Below, piece after piece: positions 28,092 to 37,055 of a stretch of 64,000 nt of DNA. The DNA lies in assembly GCF_027019125.1 (NCBI RefSeq), contig NZ_JALUXE010000027.1, positions 558,001-622,000 of the forward strand. Reading direction: 5' to 3'. Position 1 is the first letter of the stretch, and the number at the start of each line of letters is the position of its first letter. Position numbers and translations under genes: made by a program. This DNA comes from Roseovarius sp. GTDB taxonomy: Bacteria > Pseudomonadota > Alphaproteobacteria > Rhodobacterales > Rhodobacteraceae. The notes under the pieces were generated by a model. That model was not told the DNA's origin. It was given only the letters and a program-made list of their open reading frames with translations, and did not search any database.

Positions 28092-29990
28092 TCAGTCCCT
28101 GGGCGTGCCGGTCTCTTCCAACTGCGACAAAAGCATGGTCTGCAATTCCGCCTCCAGTTCCCGCGCGCGGGTGATATAGGCCTCGTTATCCAACGTCGGG
28201 CGCGCCGGATCCCAGAGCGCTGCCAGTTCCCGCACCGATTGCCGGTCATGGTGGTAAAAGGTCTTTTCCAGCTCTGCCGCCTCGAACTCGCTCAGCCCCA
28301 TGTTTTCCAGCACATAGCGCCCCGCGCGCAATGAGCTGTCGAACATCTCGCGCACGATGTCATTGGCCCCCGCCTGATACAGCCGGAACACATGCGTGCG
28401 GTCATAGGCGCGCGCGATGATGTGCAGGTCCGGGCATTCACGCCGGGCAAAGCTGACCAGCCGCACCGTCGCCTCGGGATCATCGAGGGCGGCCACCAGC
28501 ACCCGCGCCCGTGCCAGCCCCGCCGCATGCAAGAGGTCAGGACGCGTCGGATCGCCAAAGAAGCCCCGCACGCCAAACCGCCGCATCCGCTCGATGGCCA
28601 TGAGGTCGTGATCCAGCACCACGGTCTCGAACCCGCTCGAACGGACCAGGCGGTTGACCACCTGCCCAAACCGCCCGATACCCGCGATGATCACCGGTCC
28701 GGTCTGATCTATCGTATCGGCTTCTGGGGTCTCGCCCCCGTCGCGCAGGTTGCGCGACAGCACGTCGTAGAGAATGAACAGAAGCGGCGTGATCAGCATC
28801 GTCAGCGCGATCACCAGCAGGATCACCTCGCTCAGACCGGCCGGCAGAACATGCTGCTGCACCGAAAACGCCACCAGCACAAAGCCGAATTCCCCCGCCT
28901 GCGCCAGCGACAGGGTAAAGAGCCACAGATCGCGCCCGCGCAGCGCAAACACCCGCCCCAGCACATAAAGCACGGTGCCCTTGGTCACGATCACCGCCAG
29001 CGCCAATCCCACGATCAGCACCGGCGCACCAAACAGCACGGTGAAATTGATCCCCGCCCCCACGGTGATGAAGAAAAGCCCCAGAAGCAGCCCCTTGAAA
29101 GGGGCAAGATCGCTTTCCAACTCGTGCCGGAATTCGCTGTTGGCCAGAACCACCCCGGCCAGAAACGCGCCCAGGGCGGGCGAGAGCCCCACCAGCGTCA
29201 TCAGGAACGAAATCCCGACCACGATCAGCAGGGCAATCGCCGTGTACATCTCGCGCAGACGCGCGGCGTGGATGAACCGGAACATCGGCCGGGTCAGGTA
29301 AACCCCCGTCAGAATGATCGCGGCCACCGCCGCGATCGTGACCAGCGTCGCCCCCCAGCCGGGCAAAGAGGCGATGAAACTCTGTGCCGCCTCATGCGGC
29401 CCGCTGGCCCCATGCCCCGCGTCGGGCGTGTCGCGCGACAACAGCTCGCCCAGGATCATCTCGGGCGTCTTGGGCATCGCCAGGAGCGGCAGAAACGCCA
29501 GCATCGGGATCACGGCAATATCCTGCGTCAGCAGCACCGAAAAGGCCGACCGCCCGCCGCCCGTCTGCATCAGCCCCTTTTCCGACAGGGTCTGCAGCAC
29601 GATAGCCGTGGACGAGAGCGCAAAGATCAGCCCCATGGCCAAGGCGATGCTCCACCCCAGCCCCAGAACGTAAATCCCCGCCACCATCACCGCCAGCGTC
29701 GTGGCGGTGATCTGCAACCCACCCAAGCCCAACAGCCGGTGCCGCATATCCCAGAGCGCGCGCGGCTCCAGCTCCAGCCCGATGAGAAACAGCATCATCA
29801 CCACGCCGAATTCGGCGACATGCTGCAATTCGGCGGTCTCGTGCCCGCCCACAAGGCCCAGGACCGGCCCGATCAAAATACCCGCCGCCAGATAGCCGAG
29901 CACCGAGCCAAACCCCAGCCGCGCCGCAATCGGCACGGCGATCACGGTGGCGGCAAGGTAAACCGTGGCCTGAAACAGGAACCCGTCCAT
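28092..29990 (-). CDS. Kef-type potassium/proton antiporter (CPA2 family)
   Basis: 632 residues. The N-terminal ~390 residues are a run of about 12 membrane segments (starting LFQATVYLAATVIAVPIAA) with VVMMLFLIGLELEPRALWD and PALGAFLAGVVLANSEF characteristic of CPA2 exchangers. A TrkA-N Rossmann domain (about 430-550, IIAGIGRFGQVVNRLV) binds NAD(H) or nucleotide. A short charged C-terminal tail follows. It matches KefB/KefC-like glutathione-regulated efflux by layout, though a separate KefF/G subunit gene is absent. Confidence 0.92.
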   Translation of the reverse strand: MDGFLFQATVYLAATVIAVPIAARLGFGSVLGYLAAGILIGPVLGLVGGHETAELQHVAEFGVVMMLFLIGLELEPRALWDMRHRLLGLGGLQITATTLAVMVAGIYVLGLGWSIALAMGLIFALSSTAIVLQTLSEKGLMQTGGGRSAFSVLLTQDIAVIPMLAFLPLLAMPKTPEMILGELLSRDTPDAGHGASGPHEAAQSFIASLPGWGATLVTIAAVAAIILTGVYLTRPMFRFIHAARLREMYTAIALLIVVGISFLMTLVGLSPALGAFLAGVVLANSEFRHELESDLAPFKGLLLGLFFITVGAGINFTVLFGAPVLIVGLALAVIVTKGTVLYVLGRVFALRGRDLWLFTLSLAQAGEFGFVLVAFSVQQHVLPAGLSEVILLVIALTMLITPLLFILYDVLSRNLRDGGETPEADTIDQTGPVIIAGIGRFGQVVNRLVRSSGFETVVLDHDLMAIERMRRFGVRGFFGDPTRPDLLHAAGLARARVLVAALDDPEATVRLVSFARRECPDLHIIARAYDRTHVFRLYQAGANDIVREMFDSSLRAGRYVLENMGLSEFEAAELEKTFYHHDRQSVRELAALWDPARPTLDNEAYITRARELEAELQTMLLSQLEETGTPRD

Positions 29991-30023
29991 CAGCGGGGCA
30001 TGGGATGGTGCAGGGGCATGGCG

Positions 30024-32366
30024 TTACCCTTTGGGCATGCGCAGCACAACATCGCGCCCGCGTTTGATATAGCGCAACTCTGCGTCGCCGATCGCCGACA
30101 CCTGCCCGCCATCCAGCCGGTCGCCCACCTGCACCTTGTGATAGCGGCCATTCGACAGGCGCACCAACGCGCGGCGGCTCTGCGGGCTGCCATAGACGCC
30201 GATCAGGTTGACGTTGCGCAGATTGATGGCGTTGGTCTCGGTCGCCGACCGCGCGACCGAGGCGGTGGTGGGAATATTGGGCGCCGTGCGTGCTGCGGCA
30301 GCGGTCTGTATTTCAGGCTCTTCATCGTCGCCCGGCGTCGCCCGATCCGTTTGCGGTGCGCGTGCGGCCTGCTCCATATCCTGCGGCCGCAGCTTGGGCT
30401 TGATCGAGGTGCCCACCGCCTGGGGCAGGCCTGCGGCGACGGACCCGCGATTGGCCTCGATCAATGCCGCCGCCAACGAGGCAGAACTGACCTCGGCAGG
30501 CTGGACCTCGGGGGCGGGCGGTGGTGCGGCAGCGGCGGCTGCCGCCTCGATCACCGCTTGCGGGCGCAGACGCGGGCGCAGCGCCGCAAGCTCAGAGCGT
30601 GTAAGCCCCGATAGCGCGCCGCGCTCTTGCTGCTCGATCAGGTTTTCGGGCCGCGTGCGGGGCCGGATCCCGCGCAACCGCGCATCCGCGGCATCGGGTT
30701 CGGCGTTTGCGGCCGGTTCCGGGGCGGCCGGGGCCGCAAACCTGCTCTCCGGCGGGCGCACCGGCGGCGGACCAGAGCGCACCAACACCCCGTCAGGCGT
30801 CAACGCGCCCTCGGGCGTGGCCTGCACCAGGCCGCGCGCATCACGGGTGAACTGCGTTCCCGGTGGTGCGGGGGGCGCGGGGGTCTCGGGGCGACGGTCG
30901 AGGGCTCTGTCAGGCTCGGGGGGCAGGGCCACGGCATCCTGGAAATTCAACGCTTCGTCAAGCGAGGTTTGATAAAACTCATCAAGATCAATGGTGTCGG
31001 TCTGCGCTGGCGGGTCCGGCGCAAAGGGCCAGATGCCGGTGGCCGCATAGCGCGCGTTCAATTGATCCGGTGTCAACTCTTCAGGTTGCGGCGGCGTTTC
31101 GGCCACAGCTTCCGGCGCGGGCGCGACAGGCTCGGCCCCGGATGGCGCAAGCTCCGGCGCAACCTCAGCCGCGATCTCCGGCTCCGGCTCCGGTTCGATC
31201 GGGGGTGTCAACGCAATCGCGGGCGCATCCTCGCCCGAACCGGCCGATTGATCGCCGCCGCCAAAGAACGTGGACCACGCCGCCACCCCCACCAGAAAGA
31301 GCAGCAAAAGCGCCGTCATGATCAACCCGAGAAACCGGGGCTTGCCCCGGGTCGTCGGCTGGCCGCGCGCGCCAAACACCGTCATACGGGTGGCCTCATC
31401 GGCAGGCTTGGCCGCCCCCCGTTCAGGCGGTGCGGCCTTGTCCCGGCGCGCAATCAGCCCGGCCAGACCAGACCCCTGCGCCGGTTCGGGGGCAAGGCTG
31501 GCTGCGGCCAGATCGGTCAGCGCCGGATCGGCCCCCCCGGTCAAGAGCGTGGCCGACCCCGGTCGCGGCAACGTGGGGGCTGTGGCGCTACCCGGCAGCG
31601 GCGTGATCCGCGCGGCCCCCTCCAGTTTGGGTGCCCCCGCAACCGGCGCGTCCCGTTCGGCCCGGACGCTGGAAAACGACAGCGCGGGCAGGTCCGGCTC
31701 TGCCTTCACCGCTGGCGCGGTCGGCACATCCGGCGCCGGGGCCGGCTCTGACGCCTTTGGCTGTACCACCGCAGGCTCTGCATCCGGCGTCGCGGGCACC
31801 GCGCTCTCGACCGGGGGCGCAACATCGGGCAGGCGCGCGCTGCCCAGAATGCGCACCGGCTCCGTGTCGCGGTCCACGCCCTGCGCCTGCGCCGCCGCAC
31901 CAAAGAACGGCTCGCCTGCGAAACGATCCGATTGGGGCCGCGCCACGAAACTGACCGGGTTGAACTTGTGTTCCGCCGCAAAGGCCTCGGCCTCGTCCAG
32001 GGTCTCGCTTGCCACGGCGGCGATATAGAGACGGCCCCCGTCCACGCTCCAGTCATAGACCAGATCGTCGATGTGATAGGGCGTGGCCCCTTCCAGCGCC
32101 TCGGCGGCAGCCCTGTCATAATCCCTGTCCGGCGCACTCGACGCGGGCAGGTCCATGTATTTGATCTGCGCGTCGGGGATGATCAGCTTGGTCGTCAATC
32201 CCGAGGGATCAAGCCGCGCCGCCTTGGCCCGGAGCGCCGCCAGTTCGCCCGCCAGATCCGCCGCATCCAGCTCCACATCGCCCACGAGATGCCAGCCCGC
32301 GCTGCCCGTGCGGTGCAAAAGGGCGATGCCTTCGAAAGAAAGGGACAGGGCGAAATTCGGTTTCAT
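30024..32366 (-). CDS. Large proline/alanine-rich membrane protein with GspL-like and GspC-like ends
   Basis: 780 residues. The N-terminal ~165 residues (KLIIPDAQIKYMDLPAS, then AAAEALEGATPYHIDDLVYD) resemble the actin-like cytoplasmic domain of GspL/PilM-type secretion proteins. A Pro/Ala/Glu-rich linker follows, one membrane segment near 345-367 (FLGLIMTALLLLFLVGVAAW), then a long periplasmic Pro/Ala-rich region. The last ~65 residues (VNLIGVYGSPQSRRALVRLS, then KVQVGDRLDGGQVSAIGD) resemble the GspC/PilP homology region. No other pilus or type II secretion genes are nearby. Such proteins tend to be misannotated as IF-2-like because of composition. Function is inference. Confidence 0.78.
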   Translation of the reverse strand: MKPNFALSLSFEGIALLHRTGSAGWHLVGDVELDAADLAGELAALRAKAARLDPSGLTTKLIIPDAQIKYMDLPASSAPDRDYDRAAAEALEGATPYHIDDLVYDWSVDGGRLYIAAVASETLDEAEAFAAEHKFNPVSFVARPQSDRFAGEPFFGAAAQAQGVDRDTEPVRILGSARLPDVAPPVESAVPATPDAEPAVVQPKASEPAPAPDVPTAPAVKAEPDLPALSFSSVRAERDAPVAGAPKLEGAARITPLPGSATAPTLPRPGSATLLTGGADPALTDLAAASLAPEPAQGSGLAGLIARRDKAAPPERGAAKPADEATRMTVFGARGQPTTRGKPRFLGLIMTALLLLFLVGVAAWSTFFGGGDQSAGSGEDAPAIALTPPIEPEPEPEIAAEVAPELAPSGAEPVAPAPEAVAETPPQPEELTPDQLNARYAATGIWPFAPDPPAQTDTIDLDEFYQTSLDEALNFQDAVALPPEPDRALDRRPETPAPPAPPGTQFTRDARGLVQATPEGALTPDGVLVRSGPPPVRPPESRFAAPAAPEPAANAEPDAADARLRGIRPRTRPENLIEQQERGALSGLTRSELAALRPRLRPQAVIEAAAAAAAPPPAPEVQPAEVSSASLAAALIEANRGSVAAGLPQAVGTSIKPKLRPQDMEQAARAPQTDRATPGDDEEPEIQTAAAARTAPNIPTTASVARSATETNAINLRNVNLIGVYGSPQSRRALVRLSNGRYHKVQVGDRLDGGQVSAIGDAELRYIKRGRDVVLRMPKG

Positions 32367-32482
32367 GGGGAACGCTTTAACACTCGTCCGGCTTCGACGG
32401 GAGTCCTTGTTCGTGGTCCCGCCATCCTACAGCAGCTTCGCGCCGAGGCCAACCATCCGGTCGCGCCCCGGCGCCCTGCCGG

Positions 32483-33763
32483 TCAGGCGCTCGCCTTGGC
32501 CAGCGCCTGCTCGAGGTCTGCGATGAGGTCCTTGGCATCCTCGATCCCGATGGAAATCCGCACCACATTGGGCGCGGCCCCGGCGGCGGTCTGTTGCTCG
32601 GGCGTCAGCTGCCGGTGGGTGGTCGAGGCCGAGTGAATGATGAGCGACCTTGTATCGCCCAGATTGGCCACATGGCTGAAGAGGTTGAGGTTATCCACCA
32701 GCTTCATGCAGGCGTCATAGCCCCCCTTGAGCGCGACGGTAAAAAGCCCGCCCGCGCCCTTGGGGCAAATCCGCGCCACCCGGTCATGCCAGGGCGAGGA
32801 TTCGAGCCCCGCATAGGTCACGCCCTCGACCGCCGGATGCGCCTCCAGCCAGGCCGCCACCTTTTCCGCGTTCTCGACATGCCGCGCCATGCGCAGCGAC
32901 AGCGTCTCGATCCCCATCAGCGTGTAATGCGCCGCCTGCGGATTGAGCGTCATGCCCAGATCGCGCAGCCCGATGGCAATGCCGTGAAAGGTGAAGGCCA
33001 AGGGGCCAAAGGTCTCGTGGAACTTCAGCCCGTGATAGGCAGGCTCGGGGGCCGAGAGCGAGGGGAACTTGTCGGAGGCCGACCAGTCGAAGCGCCCCGA
33101 ATCGACCACCACACCGCCCGTTACCGTGCCATTGCCGGTCAGGAACTTGGTCATCGAATGCACCACCAAGGTCGCGCCATGTTCGATCGGGCGGCACAGA
33201 TAGGGCGTGGCCGAGGTGTTATCGACAATGAGCGGCAGTCCCGCCTTGTCGGCCACCGCCGCCACCGCATCCAGATCGGTGATATAGCCGCCCGGATTGG
33301 CGATGGATTCGCAGAATACCGCGCGGGTGTTGTCGTCAATGGCGGCGGCAATGGCGTCCAGATCGTCGAAATCGACGAATTTGGCCGACCACCCAAAGCG
33401 CTTGATCGTCTGGCTGAATTGCGTGATCGACCCGCCATAGAGCCGCGTCGAGACCACCACATTCAGCCCCGGACCCATCAGCGGAAAGAGCGCCATGATC
33501 TGCGCCGCATGGCCCGAGGAACAGCACACCGCGCCCGCGCCCCCCTCCAACGTCGCCACCCGCTCTTGCAGCGCGGCAACGGTCGGATTGGTCAGGCGCG
33601 AATAGATATACCCCACCTCTTGCAGGTTGAAGAGCGCGGCGGCGTGATCGGCATCGCGAAACACATACGCCGTGGTCTGGTAAATCGGCACCTGCCGCGC
33701 ACCAGTGGCCGGATCAGGCCGCGCGCCCGCGTGAACCTGCAACGTGTCAAACCCATAGTCCAT
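32483..33763 (-). CDS. metY: O-acetylhomoserine sulfhydrylase/aminocarboxypropyltransferase
   Basis: 426 residues from ATG 33763, preceded by GGGAGGA; the ATG 15 bases upstream overlaps that site. The Cys/Met-metabolism PLP fold is clear: YGFDTLQVHAGARPDP, QTTAYVFRDADHA, SRLTNPTVAALQERV, and the PLP lysine in VVHSMTKFLTGNGTV. The C-terminal LGDTRSLIIHSASTTHRQL is specific to the MetY-type group. It makes homocysteine from O-acetylhomoserine and sulfide, feeding the MetF/MetR methionine route elsewhere in the window. Confidence 0.93.
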   Translation of the reverse strand: MDYGFDTLQVHAGARPDPATGARQVPIYQTTAYVFRDADHAAALFNLQEVGYIYSRLTNPTVAALQERVATLEGGAGAVCCSSGHAAQIMALFPLMGPGLNVVVSTRLYGGSITQFSQTIKRFGWSAKFVDFDDLDAIAAAIDDNTRAVFCESIANPGGYITDLDAVAAVADKAGLPLIVDNTSATPYLCRPIEHGATLVVHSMTKFLTGNGTVTGGVVVDSGRFDWSASDKFPSLSAPEPAYHGLKFHETFGPLAFTFHGIAIGLRDLGMTLNPQAAHYTLMGIETLSLRMARHVENAEKVAAWLEAHPAVEGVTYAGLESSPWHDRVARICPKGAGGLFTVALKGGYDACMKLVDNLNLFSHVANLGDTRSLIIHSASTTHRQLTPEQQTAAGAAPNVVRISIGIEDAKDLIADLEQALAKASA

Positions 33764-33846
33764 GGCCAATCCTCCCATATCAAAAGCCTTGCAAACCCGG
33801 TTACGGCATCGCTAGGTGCCATGCAACGGGCATGAGGAGACAGACT

Positions 33847-34260
33847 ATGGCACATCCCTTTCATCTTGCAATCAATGTGACCGATCTGGATGAGGCGCGG
33901 GCGTTTTATGGCGCGCTTTTGGGCGGGATCGAAGGGCGCTCGACCGAGACCTGGGTCGATTTCGACTTCTTCGGCCATCAGCTCAGCCTGCATTTGGGCG
34001 CACCTTTCGCGACGCATGCTACCGGCAAGGTCGGCGATCACATGGTGCCGATGCCGCATTTCGGCGTGGTGCTGCCGCTCGACATCTGGCGCGGCGTGGC
34101 TGACCGGCTGACGGCGGCGGGGGTCGATTTCGTCATCCCCCCCTCCGTGCGCTTCGAGGGGCAGCCGGGCGAACAATGGACCATGTTCTTTCGCGACCCC
34201 TCGGGCAACCCCGTCGAGGTCAAGGGCTTTGCCGATATGAATGCGGTCTTTGCCGCCTGA
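33847..34260 (+). CDS. VOC-family (glyoxalase/dioxygenase fold) protein
   Basis: 137 residues from ATG 33847, after GAGGAGA. The two beta-alpha-beta-beta-beta modules of the vicinal oxygen chelate fold are seen: FHLAINVTDLDEARAFYGALLG and MPHFGVVLPLDIWRGVADRL, with metal-ligand candidates His6 in the first strand, the His in MPHFGVV, and Glu in GNPVEVKGF. The reaction cannot be assigned. It is divergent from metY and convergent with the SDR gene. Confidence 0.82.
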   Translation: MAHPFHLAINVTDLDEARAFYGALLGGIEGRSTETWVDFDFFGHQLSLHLGAPFATHATGKVGDHMVPMPHFGVVLPLDIWRGVADRLTAAGVDFVIPPSVRFEGQPGEQWTMFFRDPSGNPVEVKGFADMNAVFAA

Positions 34261-34263
34261 GGC

Positions 34264-34911
34264 TCAATAGGGGTGGTCGCGCCCATCCCAGGTCTGAAAG
34301 CATCCCGTTGACGCCGAATCCAGCGCCGCGAACCGCGCCACAAGGCCGGTGGCGGCCTCCTCAACCGAGATCTCGGCGCTGTTGCCGCCCATTTCGGTGC
34401 GCACCCAGCCGGGGTGATAGATGCCCACGGCGATGCCGTCGCCCGCGAGATCACTGGCCAGATTGCGCCCGAGGTTGAGCGCCGCGGCTTTCGAGGCGCG
34501 ATAGATATAGCTGCCGCCCGGCGCGCGGGTGTGGCTGGCCATCTGGCTGGAAATGATCGCGATTTTCGCGCTTGTGCCCGCCCGCAGATGCGGCAGAAGC
34601 GCCTGCACGGTCAGGAATACCCCCGTCACGTTGGTGGCAAAGGTCTCGGCCCACATCTGCGCCGGATAGCCCCCGTCCAGCGACTGCCCCTTGTCGAGAT
34701 ACACACCGGCGTTGCAGATCAAGAGGTCCACCGCCCGCTCGCCCAGCCCTGCGGCCAGCGCCGCACAAGACGCGGGATCGGTCACATCCAGCGCCACCTC
34801 GTCCCCGGACGGTGTGCGCGCCGTGGCGGTCACGTCATGGCCCGCGTTGCGGTAGTGATCGGCCAGAGCGCGGCCGATGCCACGATTGGCACCGGTGATC
34901 AGGATATGCAT
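34264..34911 (-). CDS. Short-chain dehydrogenase/reductase
   Basis: 215 residues with a classical SDR Rossmann fold. The cofactor loop is TGANRGIGRALA (about 6-17), NAG is in LLICNAGVYLD, and the catalytic Tyr/Lys are in YIYRASKAAAL (about 136-146) preceded by IISSQMASH. The shortened length resembles C-factor-like SDRs. NAD(P) specificity and substrate are unknown. It is 15 bp from the DUF1178 gene on the same strand. Confidence 0.87.
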   Translation of the reverse strand: MHILITGANRGIGRALADHYRNAGHDVTATARTPSGDEVALDVTDPASCAALAAGLGERAVDLLICNAGVYLDKGQSLDGGYPAQMWAETFATNVTGVFLTVQALLPHLRAGTSAKIAIISSQMASHTRAPGGSYIYRASKAAALNLGRNLASDLAGDGIAVGIYHPGWVRTEMGGNSAEISVEEAATGLVARFAALDSASTGCFQTWDGRDHPY

Positions 34912-34926
34912 GGGAATACCTTTCGG

Positions 34927-35340
34927 TCAGTTGGATTTGCGGCGCGGGACAAAGGGCAGGGGGGCCACCGGCACGCCATCCTCGATCAGCTTGCGCGCCT
35001 CTTCGGGTCTCGCCTCGCCATAAATGGCGCGCTCGGGGGCCAGGCCATCATGCATCTCGCGCGCTTCGCGGGCGAAGTTGAGGCCGACATATTCCGAGTT
35101 TTCCTCGATCTGCCGCTTGAGCAGCGCCAGCGCCTGTTCGGCGGGGGTGGGGGCGGGGGCCGGCATCTCATCGGAGGCGCTGCGCAGGCTGGGGGCCATC
35201 AGCGCCTTGTCCACGTCCGAACTCCCGCACACGGCGCAGGTCACCATGCCCGCAGCGTGCAACTTGTCAAAGGCGGCAGAGGATTGGAACCAACTGTCGA
35301 ACGCATGATCGTCGGCGCATTTGAGAGTGAACTTGATCAT
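34927..35340 (-). CDS. DUF1178 family protein
   Basis: 137 residues from ATG 35340 (MIKFTLKCADDHAFDSWFQ), the family's usual N-terminus; 41 residues of in-frame extension were rejected. The conserved CAVCGSSDVDKALMAP and YVGLNFAREAREMHDG near the middle match DUF1178. The four cysteines suggest metal binding in a small zinc-ribbon fold. Function of the family is not established. It is divergent from hemP with a 270-bp gap that carries a palindromic operator candidate. Confidence 0.87.
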   Translation of the reverse strand: MIKFTLKCADDHAFDSWFQSSAAFDKLHAAGMVTCAVCGSSDVDKALMAPSLRSASDEMPAPAPTPAEQALALLKRQIEENSEYVGLNFAREAREMHDGLAPERAIYGEARPEEARKLIEDGVPVAPLPFVPRRKSN

Positions 35341-35487
35341 TTCCGGGTCCATCACATCGCCGCCGATAGTTACGCCGACCGGCGGGAATTTCAAGCTATG
35401 CTTTTGATCTTTCAGCCTGAGCGCCTGCGCCCGGGGCTTCGCGTGACCGAGATTAATACCCAACTAAAAAAATCAGAATTGACATTC

Positions 35488-35504
35488 CTGATTGTTTGAG
35501 TCAG
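35488..35504. promoter_or_regulatory. Palindromic operator candidate upstream of hemP
   Basis: CTGA-ttgtttgag-TCAG is an imperfect palindrome in an AT-rich segment (35464-35510) 109 bp upstream of hemP. Its CTGA/TCAG arms resemble the iron-Rhodo-box described upstream of iron genes in Rhodobacterales, which I recall only approximately. An iron-responsive regulator (IscR or Irr) would be a natural binder. Called by eye. Confidence 0.4.
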
Positions 35505-35612
35505 AAAAAGGGGGCCAAGCCAGCCCGGTCCTGCGGTCAGCCCGGCCCAACCTGTAACAGAGGACCGAACCGCCATGTCACACCGTCTTTCCACACCCGC
35601 CGGGGTATCCGC

Positions 35613-35777
35613 ATGATCCGCGCCCAGACCAAATCCGACCCCACTCTGGTGGCCGAGGCCGCCTGCCACGACGCCCGCGCCCTGACCAACGGGGCCAATA
35701 CCGCGCTCATCGTTCTGGATGGGCAAATCTACACGCTGCGCATCACGCGCGCGGGCAAGCTGATCCTGACCAAATGA
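35613..35777 (+). CDS. hemP: Hemin uptake protein HemP
   Basis: 54 residues from ATG 35613; 39 residues of upstream frame are rejected. The conserved C-terminal core IVLDGQIYTLRITRAGKLILTK (split here as VLDGQIYTLRI plus TRAGKLILTK) is diagnostic of HemP, which assists expression of heme uptake genes. The stop overlaps the ATG of the next gene (ATGA), so the iron operon hemP-orf154-bfd-bfr is translated in series. An iron-responsive operator candidate lies upstream. Confidence 0.9.
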   Translation: MIRAQTKSDPTLVAEAACHDARALTNGANTALIVLDGQIYTLRITRAGKLILTK

Positions 35778-36238
35778 AACACGCGCGCGACTGGACCGGA
35801 CAGATGCCGGTGGATCAAATGACGCAGATGGACGGGCTGAACCGCCTGACCGTGGCGGCTCTGCGCGCGTGGAACGCGGACGGCGCGCTGCGCGCCCATG
35901 CGCTCCTGTGCGAGCGCTTGGCCGAACCGATGGCGCTTGCCGCCTTCGAGGCTTTGCAGGACCTGACCGAGGTGCTGGGCCCGCATATCCGCCGCCCCCT
36001 GCGCTGCCACGCGCCGCAGTGCGCTTGCGTCGGGCTCGACGAGGCCGCCTTTGCCCGCTTCGTCGAAGAGGCGGCGCTGGGCGAGCGCGAGGATGCGCTC
36101 CTTCTGGCCAGCATTCTGGTGCAGGCCCGCGCCATCCTGCCGCTGACCGATGCGGCGGCGCGCCTTGGCCTCTGCCTGCACCGCGCCGCGCGCGCCGCGT
36201 CACGCATCCCCGACCCCGCCAGCGCAACCCGGCACTAG
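35774..36238 (+). CDS. Conserved protein of the hemP/bfr operon
   Basis: 154 residues from ATG 35774, overlapping the hemP stop. It is mostly helical with no signal peptide or membrane segment. Cysteines occur as LRCHAPQCACVG, a possible metal site. I do not recognise a named family. Its place between hemP and bfd with an ATGA overlap suggests a role in iron or heme handling, which is inference. The next gene, bfd, starts 20 bp downstream. Confidence 0.75.
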   Translation: MKHARDWTGQMPVDQMTQMDGLNRLTVAALRAWNADGALRAHALLCERLAEPMALAAFEALQDLTEVLGPHIRRPLRCHAPQCACVGLDEAAFARFVEEAALGEREDALLLASILVQARAILPLTDAAARLGLCLHRAARAASRIPDPASATRH

Positions 36239-36258
36239 CCGCAAAAGGGACCTCCCCG

Positions 36259-36552
36259 ATGATGATCTGTCACTGCATGGCCATTTCCGATGCCGACATC
36301 CGCCGCGCGATGGACTGGATGCGCGCGGCCGATCCCGAGACATTGATCACCCCCGGCAAGGTCTATCGCGCGCTGGGCAAGCGCGCCGATTGCGGCGGAT
36401 GTTTGCCGCTGTTCATTGAAACTATGCGTCAGGCGCATAGCTATAGCATACCCATGCACCTGCGCGCACCTAGTCGCGCATCCACACAGGGAGAACCACA
36501 TGAAGGGCGACACCAAGGTCATCGACTATCTCAATCAGGCTCTGCGGAGTGA
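36259..36552 (+). CDS. bfd: Bacterioferritin-associated ferredoxin
   Basis: 97 residues from ATG 36259 ([11 protein letters not shown]). The BFD [2Fe-2S] cysteines are at 4, 6, 45 and 48 (CHC and CGGC), with the conserved [18 protein letters not shown]. Bfd reduces ferric iron in bacterioferritin so that it can be mobilised. The last ~30 residues are not typical of the family, and the stop lies 53 bp inside bfr, so the true product may end earlier by processing or the extension is a lineage trait. Confidence 0.85.
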   Translation: MMICHCMAISDADIRRAMDWMRAADPETLITPGKVYRALGKRADCGGCLPLFIETMRQAHSYSIPMHLRAPSRASTQGEPHEGRHQGHRLSQSGSAE

Positions 36553-36985
36553 ACTGACGGCGGTCAGCCAGTATTGGCTTCACTACCGGCTGCAAGAGGA
36601 TTGGGGCTATGGCCGCATCGCCGCAAAATCCCGTGCCGAAAGCATCGAGGAAATGCACCACGCCGATCGCCTGATCGAGCGGATCATCTTTCTGGGCGGG
36701 CATCCCAACCTGCAAAAACTCGACTCGTTGCGCATCGGGCAAAACCTGCGCGAAACACTCGAGTCCGACCTCGCCGCCGAACACGACGCCCGCACGCTCT
36801 ATATCGAGGCACGCGCCCATTGCGAGAGCGTGGCGGATTACGTCAGCAAGAACCTCTTTGAAGAGCTGATCGCCGATGAAGAGGGGCATATCGACTATCT
36901 CGAAACCCAGATCGACCTCTACGATCAACTCGGTGCCGAGCGTTACGGCCTGCTCAACGCGAGCCCTGCGGATGAGGGTGCGTAG
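36500..36985 (+). CDS. bfr: Bacterioferritin
   Basis: 161 residues from ATG 36500, after CAGGGAGA. The four-helix ferritin fold is clear: [55 protein letters not shown], and [17 protein letters not shown]. Ferroxidase ligands Glu18, Glu51 and His54 and the heme-binding Met (in EEMHHADR, about 52) are in place. It stores iron and may bind heme between subunits. It ends the hemP-bfd-bfr operon. Confidence 0.96.
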   Translation: MKGDTKVIDYLNQALRSELTAVSQYWLHYRLQEDWGYGRIAAKSRAESIEEMHHADRLIERIIFLGGHPNLQKLDSLRIGQNLRETLESDLAAEHDARTLYIEARAHCESVADYVSKNLFEELIADEEGHIDYLETQIDLYDQLGAERYGLLNASPADEGA

Positions 36986-37055
36986 AGACAGGATGCTCTG
37001 CGGTATGCGGGGGATTAGGTTTCGCCAACATTGGCCCAAATCCCCCGCGCGAATA

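Noticed and set aside
28392-30614. 740-codon plus-strand frame antisense to the Kef antiporter and the proline-rich protein
   Set aside because: Composition is Arg/His/Gln-rich as expected of a shadow frame; both minus-strand genes have clear domains.
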